DNA of 64,000 nt, taken from assembly GCA_017549145.1 (NCBI GenBank), contig JAFYVM010000020.1:62001-126000 (forward strand). Direction: 5' to 3'. Source of the stretch: Bacteroidales bacterium. GTDB lineage: Bacteria; Bacteroidota; Bacteroidia; Bacteroidales; UBA932. Below the pieces are notes generated by a model, which saw only the letters and a list, made by a program, of their open reading frames with translations, had not been told where the DNA came from and made no database searches. The position numbers and the translations under genes are program-made. Shown here in pieces: positions 35,745 to 45,166 of the stretch. Within the stretch, counting starts at the first letter, position 1. Every line of letters begins with the position of its first letter.

Positions 35745-36662
35745 ATGAAAACATTTATTGAGAAGGAAACAATGTGTGAGCAAGTGTTTAAGGAGGAAGG
35801 ACCATTTTGGCATTTGTATACGGATGGGACAATAATGGAGAATGTGTTCACTTCGGATGAGCTAATGAAGAATGCTATGACAGCATTGGCTGTGGAAACG
35901 ATCTTGAATCGCAAGGTGAAAATCTTGACATTTGAAATAATGAGAAATCACATTCATTTAATATCAGCAGGTTTACGAGACGACATCCTAAAATTATTTG
36001 CTGATTTTAAGGCGAGGCTAATTAGGATATATAGGTCTATGGGCGTTGTTGTTGATTGGAATAAATTTCAAGCATCGATACGGGGAATAGAAACACTAAA
36101 AGCTCTTCGAAATGAAATCGTTTATGTAAATCGAAATGCTTACGTTGCCTATCCCGAGTTTACCCCATTTAATTATCCATGGGGAGGAGGGAGCGCTTAT
36201 TTCGCTTCTCATTTGATTCTATTACCAGCGCGCAGGCTTAGCGATATTGGGTTTAATAAGTCACGCCAGCTTACTAAATTCCGTGAAGTTAAACTACTGG
36301 AAAATCTAATGTTTGTTGATGACGTTGTCTTTATTCCGTCATTTTGTAGGATTGATATTGGTGAACAATTATTTAGAGATGCTAGAAATTATTTTTGCCT
36401 TCTGACGAAGAACGTTGAACAATTTAGTCAAATTGCTCAGCATCTGAGTGATAAAATATTTCTTATTGATGAGGAGCTTTTCGCATTGGCAACAAAGTAT
36501 GCAGCAGATAATTTTGACAATGCTCGTTTAATGATGTTGACTCCTGAGCAAAAAATCCAAGTGGCAAAAGAACTGCATAATAAGTACAATGCCACAAATC
36601 AGCAACTAAGGAGAACATTGAGATTAGAACTGCATGTTCTGCAAGAATTATTTCCAGAATAG
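35745..36662 (+). CDS. Y1 HUH transposase-like protein (REP-associated tyrosine transposase type)
   Basis: A 305-residue protein that I assign to the Y1 transposase superfamily (IS200/RAYT-like), which cut and rejoin single-stranded DNA at hairpins. The HUH metal motif is His69-Ile70-His71 in LTFEIMRNHIHLIS, preceded by the usual helix-strand pattern from FWHLYTDGTIMENVF. The nucleophilic tyrosine is probably Tyr127 in LRNEIVYVNRNAYVAYP, the position of YIxxNP in RAYTs. It is followed by YPWGGGSAYF, the counterpart of the YPWSS box. The C-terminal ~40 residues look helix-turn-helix-like (LHNKYNATNQQLRRTLRLEL). The gene is more A/T-rich than its neighbours and is bracketed by matched palindrome pairs. 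Confidence 0.82.
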   Translation: MKTFIEKETMCEQVFKEEGPFWHLYTDGTIMENVFTSDELMKNAMTALAVETILNRKVKILTFEIMRNHIHLISAGLRDDILKLFADFKARLIRIYRSMGVVVDWNKFQASIRGIETLKALRNEIVYVNRNAYVAYPEFTPFNYPWGGGSAYFASHLILLPARRLSDIGFNKSRQLTKFREVKLLENLMFVDDVVFIPSFCRIDIGEQLFRDARNYFCLLTKNVEQFSQIAQHLSDKIFLIDEELFALATKYAADNFDNARLMMLTPEQKIQVAKELHNKYNATNQQLRRTLRLELHVLQELFPE

Positions 36663-36676
36663 CACATGTTGCAGAA

Positions 36677-36759
36677 AACCCATCCGTAAAAAGCTCAGTT
36701 TTACGGATGGGTTAATGTATTTAGTGGGACATATCCGTAAAATAGGCGATTTTGCGGAT
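36677..36759. repeat. REP-like palindrome pair, downstream of the RAYT gene
   Basis: The first palindrome, 36677-36713, has perfect 15-bp arms (AACCCATCCGTAAAA and its complement) with a 7-base loop. The second, 36733-36759, has arms ATCCGTAAAA and TTTTGCGGAT with loop TAGGCGA. Core starts are 51 bases apart, repeating the A-type/G-type pattern seen upstream of the gene. They sit 15 bases after the RAYT stop and 10 bases before the convergent response-regulator stop, so they could also serve as a terminator. Confidence 0.85.
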
Positions 36760-36768
36760 GGGATGAAA

Positions 36769-37533
36769 TTATTTTTCCAGCCAGATGAGGAAGTCATCGA
36801 CGCGAGAGCGGCTTACTGTCATTTCGAAGTGGGATCCCTGCTGGGTCATGATGCGGAGTCGGCCACCAGGCTGCTTGATGATGCTTTTTATAGATTTCAT
36901 GGAGACGATGCAGCTGCGAGAAATCTTGAAGAAAGCATCCGGATTCAGTTCTTCGTTCATTACGTCTAGAGAGGAGTCGATAATGTATTTCTGGCCGTCG
37001 TTTGTGACCAGGTAGTTGTTCTTCTCTTCTGAATATATGTACGCGATGTCAGTAACGTTCAGCGGCACTATGCGGTCGTTGAACTTGACAATATACCTCT
37101 CTTTGTATTCCCTCGCTGAGGAACCGATCTGACCTCCTCCTATCATCTTCAACAAGGCCTCTATGTTTACTCTGCTTTCATTCTTGCGGCATCTTGCTAC
37201 AGCTCGTTTAAGTGGCTCTGCCTCAATTGGTTTGAGTAGATAGTCAATGCTTCCTGCTTCAAAAGCCTTCAAGGCATAGCTGTCATAGGCAGTGGTCATG
37301 ATGACGTTTGTCTTGATCTCAACCTGTTTGAATATCTCGAAGCAGACTCCGTCTGAGAGTTCAACATCCATAAAGATGACGTCAATCGAGTTGCCATTTT
37401 GACTGAGCCACTCGACTGCGCCTTTTACCGAATCCAGATATGCTACGATGTCCATATCCGGAAAATTCTGTTTCAGTACCCTTGTCAGACTCTTTTGAGC
37501 CATTACCTCATCTTCGATAATCAGTACTTTCAT
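36769..37533 (-). CDS. LytTR-family response regulator
   Basis: A 254-residue two-component regulator. The receiver domain (residues 1-120) has the acidic pair in IIEDE, phosphoacceptor Asp56 in VIFMDVELSDG, Thr/Ser in MTTAYDSYALKAFE and Lys101 in YLLKPIEAEP. The C-terminal LytTR DNA-binding domain (~145-254) has the expected phrases RYIVKFNDRIVPLNVTDIAYIYSEEKNNYLV and FFKISRSCIVSMKSIKSI. It follows the sensor kinase gene by 6 bases and must be its partner. Together they lie divergently next to the starch-utilisation locus, making them the closest candidate regulators of it, though LytTR systems also control many other functions. Confidence 0.96.
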   Translation of the reverse strand: MKVLIIEDEVMAQKSLTRVLKQNFPDMDIVAYLDSVKGAVEWLSQNGNSIDVIFMDVELSDGVCFEIFKQVEIKTNVIMTTAYDSYALKAFEAGSIDYLLKPIEAEPLKRAVARCRKNESRVNIEALLKMIGGGQIGSSAREYKERYIVKFNDRIVPLNVTDIAYIYSEEKNNYLVTNDGQKYIIDSSLDVMNEELNPDAFFKISRSCIVSMKSIKSIIKQPGGRLRIMTQQGSHFEMTVSRSRVDDFLIWLEK

Positions 37534-37539
37534 AGAGAC

Positions 37540-38913
37540 TTATATTAAAGGTAAAATAACTTTATACTCTGTTTCGTTCTGCGATATTGCAATTTCTTTT
37601 CCGCAGAGATTCAGGTATTGCTGCCTGATGTATTTCTGTCCAAGTCCAGTAGAAGAAACCTGAGTTACCTTAGGACTTATATTATTGGTCACACTGATGC
37701 TTTCACTATCAGCTTTAATGGTGATGACGAGTGGATTGGATGCGCTGATTACATTGTGTTTTGTCGCATTTTCAATCAGCAGCTGAAGTGAACAAGGCAG
37801 TATGAATCGCGACATCTGCTCGTTTGGAATATCGATTTCTACCTTGAGTCCGTCAGGGAACCTTACTGTCATTAGATCGACATATTTCTCTACGAATTGC
37901 AGCTCGTCTTCAAGTGGCACAAGCTGTTCTTCCTCGCTCTTGAGCATATACCTGTAAACACCTGCCAGTTTGTGGATATATGTGCTGGCCTGTTCTGTCT
38001 TTTCATCACACACCAGACAGTCCAATACATTGAGGGAATTAAACAGGAAATGAGGGTTCAACTGTCGTTTGAGGATCTGATAACGATACTGTGCTTCATT
38101 AGCTTTTCCTCTCTCTTTAAGCATCTTATTTTGAGCTGTGATGGCGTAGTTTACCATGTATACAAGGCAGTAAATTGTAATCTGCGCGATCAGGGATGTC
38201 AGATATAGGCTAGCTAATTCTCGTACGGTGTCTATGGTTGCTCCTTGTGGCTGTTCATAGAATATCAAGGCTGATTCGATTGAGCTGACAATCAGTGTGA
38301 AAGCTGCTAGAATCAAGAACTTGAACTGTGAGCTTTTCTCTTTTAACGAGCGGCGTGTTGACCAGACAAAAAGGATGTTTACACAGATCAGAAGGATTAA
38401 TGAAAAACTGTTGGAAAGAATCATTGTTCCCATTCCTGATGCGCCTTCTGAGACAGATGAGTTATCAGATAGGACAAAGATAAATGTCAGTCTCAGGAAG
38501 AAGATGACGACCATTGCAAGAATGAGCCAGGTAAGATAAGAGGCTGATTTTGGATCCGTCTCCTGTGTTCCCTTTCTATAAATCTTTGAAAAAAGCAGAA
38601 TACTCCAACCGAGGATCTCTGTTGTAAGAGCTGTTGCTAGTGGATGAATCAGATATTGTGAATCGAATGCGATGGCGAATAATCTTGCTCCTGCATTACC
38701 TAACAGATATCCAAGAATGTTCGCAACTATAATGCTGGCTGCTGTCAACTCGATGTTCATGTCTCTCTTGCGACAGATCAGCAGAATCATCGTCATGGTC
38801 AGAATGGTAAGCAGCAACTCATCCTCAATTCCTGCCAATCTACAAGAGAATGCGACCACTGCATGAAGTGCAGCAAATAGGTGTATTATCCAAGATATCT
38901 TTATCTGTTTCAT
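37540..38913 (-). CDS. LytS/YehU-type sensor histidine kinase
   Basis: A 457-residue membrane kinase of the His_kinase (PF06580) class. The N-terminal ~260 residues contain about eight hydrophobic segments in pairs and no obvious extracytoplasmic ligand domain, so the signal may be sensed within or near the membrane. The phosphoacceptor is His288 in RQLNPHFLFNSLNVLDCLV. The HATPase domain contains PCSLQLLIENATKHN (N box) and SSTGLGQKYIRQQYLNL (G box). It forms an operon with the LytTR regulator and reads away from the MFS transporter and sus genes across a 200-base divergent intergenic region. Confidence 0.95.
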   Translation of the reverse strand: MKQIKISWIIHLFAALHAVVAFSCRLAGIEDELLLTILTMTMILLICRKRDMNIELTAASIIVANILGYLLGNAGARLFAIAFDSQYLIHPLATALTTEILGWSILLFSKIYRKGTQETDPKSASYLTWLILAMVVIFFLRLTFIFVLSDNSSVSEGASGMGTMILSNSFSLILLICVNILFVWSTRRSLKEKSSQFKFLILAAFTLIVSSIESALIFYEQPQGATIDTVRELASLYLTSLIAQITIYCLVYMVNYAITAQNKMLKERGKANEAQYRYQILKRQLNPHFLFNSLNVLDCLVCDEKTEQASTYIHKLAGVYRYMLKSEEEQLVPLEDELQFVEKYVDLMTVRFPDGLKVEIDIPNEQMSRFILPCSLQLLIENATKHNVISASNPLVITIKADSESISVTNNISPKVTQVSSTGLGQKYIRQQYLNLCGKEIAISQNETEYKVILPLI

Positions 38914-38947
38914 TCTAATTTTTGACCAAAAACCTTCCCGAAGATAA

Positions 38948-38975
38948 CAATTTTACGCGAATGCGCCAATTTTAC
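38948..38975. promoter_or_regulatory. Direct repeat CAATTTTAC, candidate operator
   Basis: CAATTTTAC occurs at 38948-38956 and again at 38967-38975, 19 bases apart start to start, in the divergent region between the kinase and the starch locus. Paired direct repeats about two helical turns apart are the usual form of LytTR binding sites, although this sequence does not match a consensus that I know. Confidence 0.3.
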
Positions 38976-39062
38976 TTATTTTTTCATCCTTCATTTCCGG
39001 CTGTTCGTCAAATTCTTTTCACCATTCATCTAATGTTTTGTGATACCTATAAATATATATCA

Positions 39063-39070
39063 TATATTTG
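39063..39070 (+). promoter_or_regulatory. -7 box of the starch locus promoter
   Basis: TATATTTG matches TAnnTTTG, 43 bases before the MFS transporter ATG. A TTTTG at 39036-39040 is 22 bases upstream, a little far for a -33 element. It is the only good box seen before the long co-directional run of starch genes. Confidence 0.5.
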
Positions 39071-39113
39071 AAAACTACGAACCATATAACGACATAAAAC
39101 TAAACTAAATACA

Positions 39114-40415
39114 ATGCAAAAAGCTAATTTAACCTTTTGGCAGTTATGGAATCTTAGCTTCGGTTTCTTCGGAGTGCAGATTGCCTACTCGCTTCAGAGC
39201 GCTAACATCAGTCGTATCTTTGCGACTCTTGGTGCTGATCCGCATGATCTTAGCTTCTTCTGGATTCTTCCGCCACTCATGGGTATGATTGTTCAGCCGC
39301 TTGTAGGAAAATACAGCGACAGGACATGGACTCGTTTCGGTCGTCGTATCCCTTATCTTTTCCTCGGTTCACTCATCGCCATTGCTGTAATGTGCTTGCT
39401 TCCAAACGCTGGTAGCTTCAATCTGGCGGTTTCTGGAGCGATGATTTTCGGCCTCATTGCACTTATGCTCCTCGACACGTCAATCAACATGGCTATGCAG
39501 CCATTCAAGATGCTTGTCGGCGACATGGTGACAGAGAAACAGAAGAGTAAGGCTTACTCTATCCAGAGTTTCCTTGTGAACGCTGGAGGTCTTGTCGGAT
39601 TTATCTTCCCGTTCCTTTTCGCTTGGATCGGTATTGCTAACTCTGCTCCTGAGGGACAGGTTCCGGACACAGTCAAGTACTCGTTCTATGTTGGAGCAGC
39701 AATTCTTATCCTTTGCGTCCTCTACACAACTTTCAAGGTGAAGGAGATGCCGCCGAAGGAATATGCAGAATTCCATGGTATTGATCCTGACAAGAAAGAG
39801 GAAAAGGCTCCTGGAATGCTTACTCTTCTGAAGAAAGCTCCAAGCGCATTCTGGACAGTAGGACTCGTACAGTTCTTCTGCTGGGCTGCCTTCCTTTACA
39901 TGTGGACTTACACTAACGGAGCTATCTCTGACACAGTCTGGGGCACAACAGACGTGAAGTCAGAAGGCTATCAGACAGCTGGAAACTGGGTGGGAATCCT
40001 CTTCGCAGTTCAGTCTGTCGGTTCAGTTCTCTGGGCACTTGTAATTCCTAAGTTCAAAAACATCAAGACTGCATACGTGGTCAGCCTCCTTCTTGGAGCT
40101 ATCGGATTCACTTCTGTATTCTTTATCCACGACCAGTATATGCTCTTTGCGTCATTCCTCCTTATCGGAGTGGCTTGGGCTGCTATGCTTGCGATTCCAT
40201 TCACCCTTCTTACTAACTCGCTTTCAGGAGACCATATCGGAACATACCTTGGTCTCTTCAACGGCACTATCTGCTTGCCACAGATTGTTGCGGCAGCATG
40301 TGGCGGTTTCCTTTTGAAGCTTGTTGGTGGTGCACAGGTGAATATGTTCATCGTAGCCGGAATTCTTCTGGTCTGTGGTGCTGTTTCCGTGTATTTTATC
40401 AAAGGAAAGAAATAA
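39114..40415 (+). CDS. MFS/GPH-type sugar symporter, probably for maltose or glucose
   Basis: A 433-residue twelve-helix inner-membrane symporter of the sucrose/maltose (GPH-like) type. The N-terminus has FWQLWNLSFGFFGVQIAYSLQSANISRI, and the loop between helices 2 and 3 has GKYSDRTWTRFGRRIPYLFLG, the family signature. It is the first gene of the starch run, 31 bases before the SusC gene, which points to uptake of maltose, malto-oligosaccharides or glucose released in the periplasm. This supplies the inner-membrane step that the B. thetaiotaomicron sus operon itself does not encode. The exact substrate is inferred from context. Confidence 0.88.
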   Translation: MQKANLTFWQLWNLSFGFFGVQIAYSLQSANISRIFATLGADPHDLSFFWILPPLMGMIVQPLVGKYSDRTWTRFGRRIPYLFLGSLIAIAVMCLLPNAGSFNLAVSGAMIFGLIALMLLDTSINMAMQPFKMLVGDMVTEKQKSKAYSIQSFLVNAGGLVGFIFPFLFAWIGIANSAPEGQVPDTVKYSFYVGAAILILCVLYTTFKVKEMPPKEYAEFHGIDPDKKEEKAPGMLTLLKKAPSAFWTVGLVQFFCWAAFLYMWTYTNGAISDTVWGTTDVKSEGYQTAGNWVGILFAVQSVGSVLWALVIPKFKNIKTAYVVSLLLGAIGFTSVFFIHDQYMLFASFLLIGVAWAAMLAIPFTLLTNSLSGDHIGTYLGLFNGTICLPQIVAAACGGFLLKLVGGAQVNMFIVAGILLVCGAVSVYFIKGKK

Positions 40416-40446
40416 CGAAAATATCAACTAACCAAACAAAATTCGT

Positions 40447-43400
40447 ATGAATAGAATAATGACACTATGCGCCGCTTTAGTGCTTCTATGCACTTCTGCA
40501 GCGTCCGTATTCGCCCAGGGCGGATATGTGGTGAAGGGTGTAGTAGTTGATGCAATCGGACCTGTTATTGGTGCAACTGTTATTGAACAGGGCACCACTA
40601 ACGGTGTTTCGACTGGCCTTGACGGTGACTATACTCTTACAGTCTCTAGCGCGAATGCCGTTGTAGAAGTAAGCTGCATCGGTTATGCGACTCAGACTTT
40701 TGTGGCTTCTCAGCTCCCAAAGACTGTGACACTCTCTGAGGACACTCAGTTCCTCGATGAGGTAGTGGTTATCGGTTACGGTTCTGTGAGAAAAGAAGAC
40801 ATGACAGGTTCCGTTACTGCAATCAAGAGCGAAGAGCTCAATCGCGGTGCGATGGTAAACACTCAGGACATGCTTAAGGGTAAGGTTCCTGGCCTTCTTA
40901 TCACTCCTGGTGATGGTGGCCCTGGTTCGGGTTCTACAATCCGTATCCGTGGTGCAGCTTCCCTCAACGCGTCAAATGACCCTCTCATCATCATTGATGG
41001 AGTTCCAATCGCCAGCGATGCTGGTAAGGGTATGTCCAACCCTCTTGATATGATCAACCCTAATGACATCGAGTCTTTCACAATCCTTAAGGATGCATCT
41101 TCAGCTGCTATCTATGGTTCGCGTGCATCTAACGGTGTCATCATGATCACAACAAAGAAGGGTAAGGGCAACAAGCCTCAGGTTTCTTACAGCGGTAGCA
41201 TGAGCGTACAGCAGAACTCCAAGAAACTTCCAGTCATGACTCCAGGCGAGTTCCGTGATTTTATCGGTGAAACGTTCACTGCTGAGAATTATCCTCTTCA
41301 CTATGCTGTCATCCAGAAGCGTCTTGGTGAGAAGGATGTTGATTATCAGGATCTTGTGTTCAAGACTGCAATCAGCCATGACCACAACGTAAGCGTAAAC
41401 GGAAATGTCAAGGACCGTATGCCTTACCGCGCTTCTATCGGTTACACAGATCAGGCTGGTACACTCATCGGCTCTACTTATGACAGAGGAACTGCTGATG
41501 TAAGCTTGAATCCTAACTTCTTTGACAAGCACCTCACCCTCAATCTTAATGCAAAGGGTGTATATACATTCTCAAACTACACTAACGGTGGTGTAGTAGG
41601 TGGTGCTGCTTTCTACAATCCTACACAGGATCCATACTTCAGAAATGAGGATGGTACAGTAAATACAGACATCTGTAACGGTTACTTCAACTATGGTACA
41701 TTTAATGAGGCTAACGGCGTGTTCGCTGGTAACTCTGTACTTGGAGTAGGTCCTATGTCACTTCTTTATGATGATTGGAGCAATGCCAAGACTGGCCGTT
41801 TCATCGGTAGTGCAGGTCTTGAATATAAGGTTCATGGCCTTGAGGCTCTCAAATTCAATGTAAACGCTTCAATCGACTGGTCAGAGTCAAACTCTAAGTC
41901 AGGTGTAAACCCTGGCTCATTCCAGGCTTGGGGTGATAGTGAGAAGCCTGGCATAGGTCAGTATTCTACTGGATATCAGCAGCGTAAGAGTACAGCTCTT
42001 GAGGCTTACGCTAACTATAATGAGTCTTGGGGCATCCACAACCTTGACGTGATGGCCGGTTATTCTTGGCAGCACTTCTTCGGTATGTCACACGATGAGT
42101 CTTATTTCAACGTTACAGATGAGTTGAAGCCAATGGAAGGCGGTTATCCATGGTGGAGATGGGAGAGCTACCTCGTTTCATTCTATGGTCGTGTTAACTA
42201 CTCAATCGCTTCCAAGTATCTCTTCACAGCTTCTCTTCGTACTGACGGTTCTTCACGCTTTGCTCCGGCAAATCGTTGGGGTATCTTCCCTTCAGGAGCG
42301 TTTGCTTGGAACATCAAGGAGGAAGGCTTCCTTAAGGGTGTTAAGGCTGTGTCACAGCTCAAACTTCGTCTTTCTGCCGGTGTAACAGGTCAGCAGGACG
42401 GTATTGCTGAGTATGCACACCTTGCTCGCTATAGTCTTTCAACAGACCAGTATAAGAGATATCCAATGGGTTATGATGAGAAAGGCGCTCCAGTATATCA
42501 GTTCGTATATACTCCAGCCGCTTATGACCCAGGTATCAAGTGGGAGACAACTACTACTTACAATGTTGGAGTTGATTTCGGTTTCCTCGGTGACCGCATC
42601 ACAGGTAGCGTGGATGCTTACCTCCGCAACACTGATGATCTCCTTAACGAGGTTATGACTCCGATGGGTTCTAACTTTGGTAATAAGATTCTTACAAACA
42701 TCGGTTCAATGCAGAACAAGGGTCTTGAGTTCGCACTCAACTTCATTCCTGTTCAGACAAATGACTGGCATCTTTCAATCGGCTTGAACGGTACATTCCA
42801 GAACACCAAGTTCACTAAGCTTAATGCTACTGACGATGCTGATTTCTATATGGATGCTTCATGGCTCCCTGGTACAGGACGTGTTCTTGGCCGTCATCAG
42901 GTGGGCAATGCTCCATATAGCTACTATGTATACCAGCAGCTTTATGATTCTGAGGGAATGCCTATCCAGAATGCTTTCGTAGATCGCAATGAGGATGGTA
43001 TCATCAACGATGCTGACCGTTATTGTGCAGGCGATCCTAATCCGGATTTCTACTATGGAGTTAATGTAAAGCTCTCTTACAAGAACTGGGACTTCGGATT
43101 CAATGGTCACGGAAACATCGGTTACACAGTTTATAACGCATTCGGTGCAATGAACTCAACCAGCTACTTTGATGCTAACCAGGGACACCTTCCTAACTTT
43201 GCTCAGGTAGTTAAGCAGACAGGCTTTACTGATGTAAATGATACATATCAGTATATGACTGACCTCTTCATCGAGGATGCTTCATTCTTCCGTATGGATG
43301 ACATCAACCTTGGTTACACATTCAGAGAGATCGGTAACTGGGGCGGAAATATCCGTGTAGCAGCATCTTGTCAGAATGCATTTATTCTTAGCAAGTTTAA

Positions 43401-43497
43401 GGGTGTCGATCCTGAGACAGACAATACTTCAGGTATCAACAACTCATTCTGGCCAAGACCACGTACATTCTCTATCCGTTTGAACGTTAACTTCTAA
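40447..43497 (+). CDS. susC: SusC-like TonB-dependent outer-membrane transporter
   Basis: A 1016-residue SusC-family transporter that imports glycans using TonB energy. A signal peptide ends at SVFAQ. Residues ~27-100 form the CarboxypepD_reg-like domain (YVVKGVVVDAIGPVIGATVIEQ). The TonB-box region is near DEVVVIGYGSVRKEDMTGSV (104-123), followed by the plug with IRIRGAASLNASNDPLIIIDGVP and the SSAAIYGSRASNGVIMITTKKG phrase. The 22-strand barrel ends in FSIRLNVNF, with the terminal aromatic usual for barrels. No extracytoplasmic-sigma signalling domain is present. It is followed after 11 bases by susD, and by context it handles starch oligosaccharides. Confidence 0.97.
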   Translation: MNRIMTLCAALVLLCTSAASVFAQGGYVVKGVVVDAIGPVIGATVIEQGTTNGVSTGLDGDYTLTVSSANAVVEVSCIGYATQTFVASQLPKTVTLSEDTQFLDEVVVIGYGSVRKEDMTGSVTAIKSEELNRGAMVNTQDMLKGKVPGLLITPGDGGPGSGSTIRIRGAASLNASNDPLIIIDGVPIASDAGKGMSNPLDMINPNDIESFTILKDASSAAIYGSRASNGVIMITTKKGKGNKPQVSYSGSMSVQQNSKKLPVMTPGEFRDFIGETFTAENYPLHYAVIQKRLGEKDVDYQDLVFKTAISHDHNVSVNGNVKDRMPYRASIGYTDQAGTLIGSTYDRGTADVSLNPNFFDKHLTLNLNAKGVYTFSNYTNGGVVGGAAFYNPTQDPYFRNEDGTVNTDICNGYFNYGTFNEANGVFAGNSVLGVGPMSLLYDDWSNAKTGRFIGSAGLEYKVHGLEALKFNVNASIDWSESNSKSGVNPGSFQAWGDSEKPGIGQYSTGYQQRKSTALEAYANYNESWGIHNLDVMAGYSWQHFFGMSHDESYFNVTDELKPMEGGYPWWRWESYLVSFYGRVNYSIASKYLFTASLRTDGSSRFAPANRWGIFPSGAFAWNIKEEGFLKGVKAVSQLKLRLSAGVTGQQDGIAEYAHLARYSLSTDQYKRYPMGYDEKGAPVYQFVYTPAAYDPGIKWETTTTYNVGVDFGFLGDRITGSVDAYLRNTDDLLNEVMTPMGSNFGNKILTNIGSMQNKGLEFALNFIPVQTNDWHLSIGLNGTFQNTKFTKLNATDDADFYMDASWLPGTGRVLGRHQVGNAPYSYYVYQQLYDSEGMPIQNAFVDRNEDGIINDADRYCAGDPNPDFYYGVNVKLSYKNWDFGFNGHGNIGYTVYNAFGAMNSTSYFDANQGHLPNFAQVVKQTGFTDVNDTYQYMTDLFIEDASFFRMDDINLGYTFREIGNWGGNIRVAASCQNAFILSKFKGVDPETDNTSGINNSFWPRPRTFSIRLNVNF

Positions 43498-43508
43498 TCG
43501 GAATCAAC

Positions 43509-45146
43509 ATGAAAATGAATATCAAGAATATTTTATCAGCAGTTGCGGCATCTGTGATGCTCACTGCCTGCGTCGGTGATCTCAACACCATTCCGTTGAA
43601 TCCGACCGATGTTACATCGGAGACAGCCTATGGAGCAGATGAGGCTGGTTATCTTTCTGGATTGACCAAACTCTATTTCCAGCTGGTTTCTAATAACACT
43701 ACGGACCTTAAGGTTGCTGATGAGGGTGCTTCGGAGTTTATTCGTGGTCTTTGGAGTACTCAGGAGGTTACCACTGATGCTGCCAAGAATGCTTGGCCAG
43801 ATGCATGGGTAAATGACCTTAACAAAAACACTTGGAAAGGTGATGTGCTTAATGATGCTGTTTATGCCGTTTATGTACGTGCTCTTCAGGGTATCTCATA
43901 TATTAATGAGTATTTGCGTCAGACTTCAGATGAGAAACTTTCTCAGAGAGGTGTAAGCGATGAACTTAAGGCTAAGATCCATGGATTCCGTGCTGAGGCT
44001 CGTTTCCTTCGTGCATATTTCTACTGGGCACTTATTGACTCTTTCGGAAATGTTCCATTCTCTACTGAAGACTCCCCATTCGGTGGTGGATACAACCCTC
44101 CACAGGCTCCTCGTGCTGAGATCTTCAACTATGTTGTAAGCGAGCTCGAGTATCTTGCTTCTTCAGAGAGCGCAATGCCTGCAGCTCAGGCTTGCTATCC
44201 ACGTGCTGACAAGGGTTCATGCCTTGGTCTTCTTGCACGTCTTTATTTGAATGCTGAGGTTTACACAGGTACAGCAATGTGGGCTGAGGCAAAGACAGCT
44301 TGTGAGAAGATTTATCAGTTGCCATATAAGCTTGCTCCTACTCATGACGAACTTTTCCGTGGTGATAATGGTGAGAATCCTGATGCAAGAGGTGAGTTCC
44401 TTTTTGCTGCATCATATGACAGAAATTACACTCAGTCATGGGGTGGTACAACTTACCTTACTTGCGGATCGCTTAATGCTGATGATGGCCCGGTCTATTT
44501 GACAGGAACTTGTGATGGCTGGTCTGGAAACCGTATCTCTGGTGACTTTATCTCGAAGTATTTTAACGTTTCTAATGTAGACTATGCTGCAGGTACATAT
44601 GATTGTGCTGATGCGCGTGGAAAGCGTTTTATTAACAAGGGTCGCACAGAGATGACTGATGCAGATCTTCTAGTGTTTACAGCTGGATGGTCTTGCTACA
44701 AGTTCAGCAACATTCCTCATGACGGCACTGCTGATAAATACGCTGAAATTGCAAGCTCGCAGAAGTATAGTGATATCGACTTCCCACTCATCCGTCTTGG
44801 TGAAATCCATCTTATCTACGCTGAGGCATGTATGCATGCCGGTGGTGACGCTTCTGCACAGGTTGCTGCTCTTGCTGCACGTGCTGGTGTCGCTGCTCCT
44901 GCTGTTATCGACGAGGACTTCCTTATCGCAGAGCGTGCTCGTGAGCTTTTGTGGGAGTGCCATCGTCGTACTGACCTTGTTCGTTATGGAAAGTATACAA
45001 GCAAGAATTTCCCTTGGCCATTCAAGGGTGGTTCTTTCCAGGGTAATGTAGATCTTGGCGAGCATATGAACATCTTCCCAATTCCATCAACTGAGCTTGC
45101 AACAAATCTTGATCTGGTTCAGAATCCTGGTTACGCAGGCAGATAG
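43509..45146 (+). CDS. susD: SusD-like glycan-binding lipoprotein
   Basis: A 545-residue SusD-family outer-membrane lipoprotein that caps the SusC channel and binds starch. Its signal has the lipobox VMLTAC (Cys21). The N-terminal TPR-rich half includes IHGFRAEARFLRAYFYWALIDSFGNVPFST, which is the diagnostic block, then RAEIFNYVVSELEYLA. The C-terminus ends with PIPSTELATNLDLVQNPGY, typical of SusD proteins. A methionine two codons downstream (MNIKNIL) is an equally possible start. It pairs with the SusC gene immediately upstream and the SusE-like gene 20 bases downstream. Confidence 0.97.
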   Translation: MKMNIKNILSAVAASVMLTACVGDLNTIPLNPTDVTSETAYGADEAGYLSGLTKLYFQLVSNNTTDLKVADEGASEFIRGLWSTQEVTTDAAKNAWPDAWVNDLNKNTWKGDVLNDAVYAVYVRALQGISYINEYLRQTSDEKLSQRGVSDELKAKIHGFRAEARFLRAYFYWALIDSFGNVPFSTEDSPFGGGYNPPQAPRAEIFNYVVSELEYLASSESAMPAAQACYPRADKGSCLGLLARLYLNAEVYTGTAMWAEAKTACEKIYQLPYKLAPTHDELFRGDNGENPDARGEFLFAASYDRNYTQSWGGTTYLTCGSLNADDGPVYLTGTCDGWSGNRISGDFISKYFNVSNVDYAAGTYDCADARGKRFINKGRTEMTDADLLVFTAGWSCYKFSNIPHDGTADKYAEIASSQKYSDIDFPLIRLGEIHLIYAEACMHAGGDASAQVAALAARAGVAAPAVIDEDFLIAERARELLWECHRRTDLVRYGKYTSKNFPWPFKGGSFQGNVDLGEHMNIFPIPSTELATNLDLVQNPGYAGR

Positions 45147-45166
45147 TAATTTAATGTATTAAGCAT

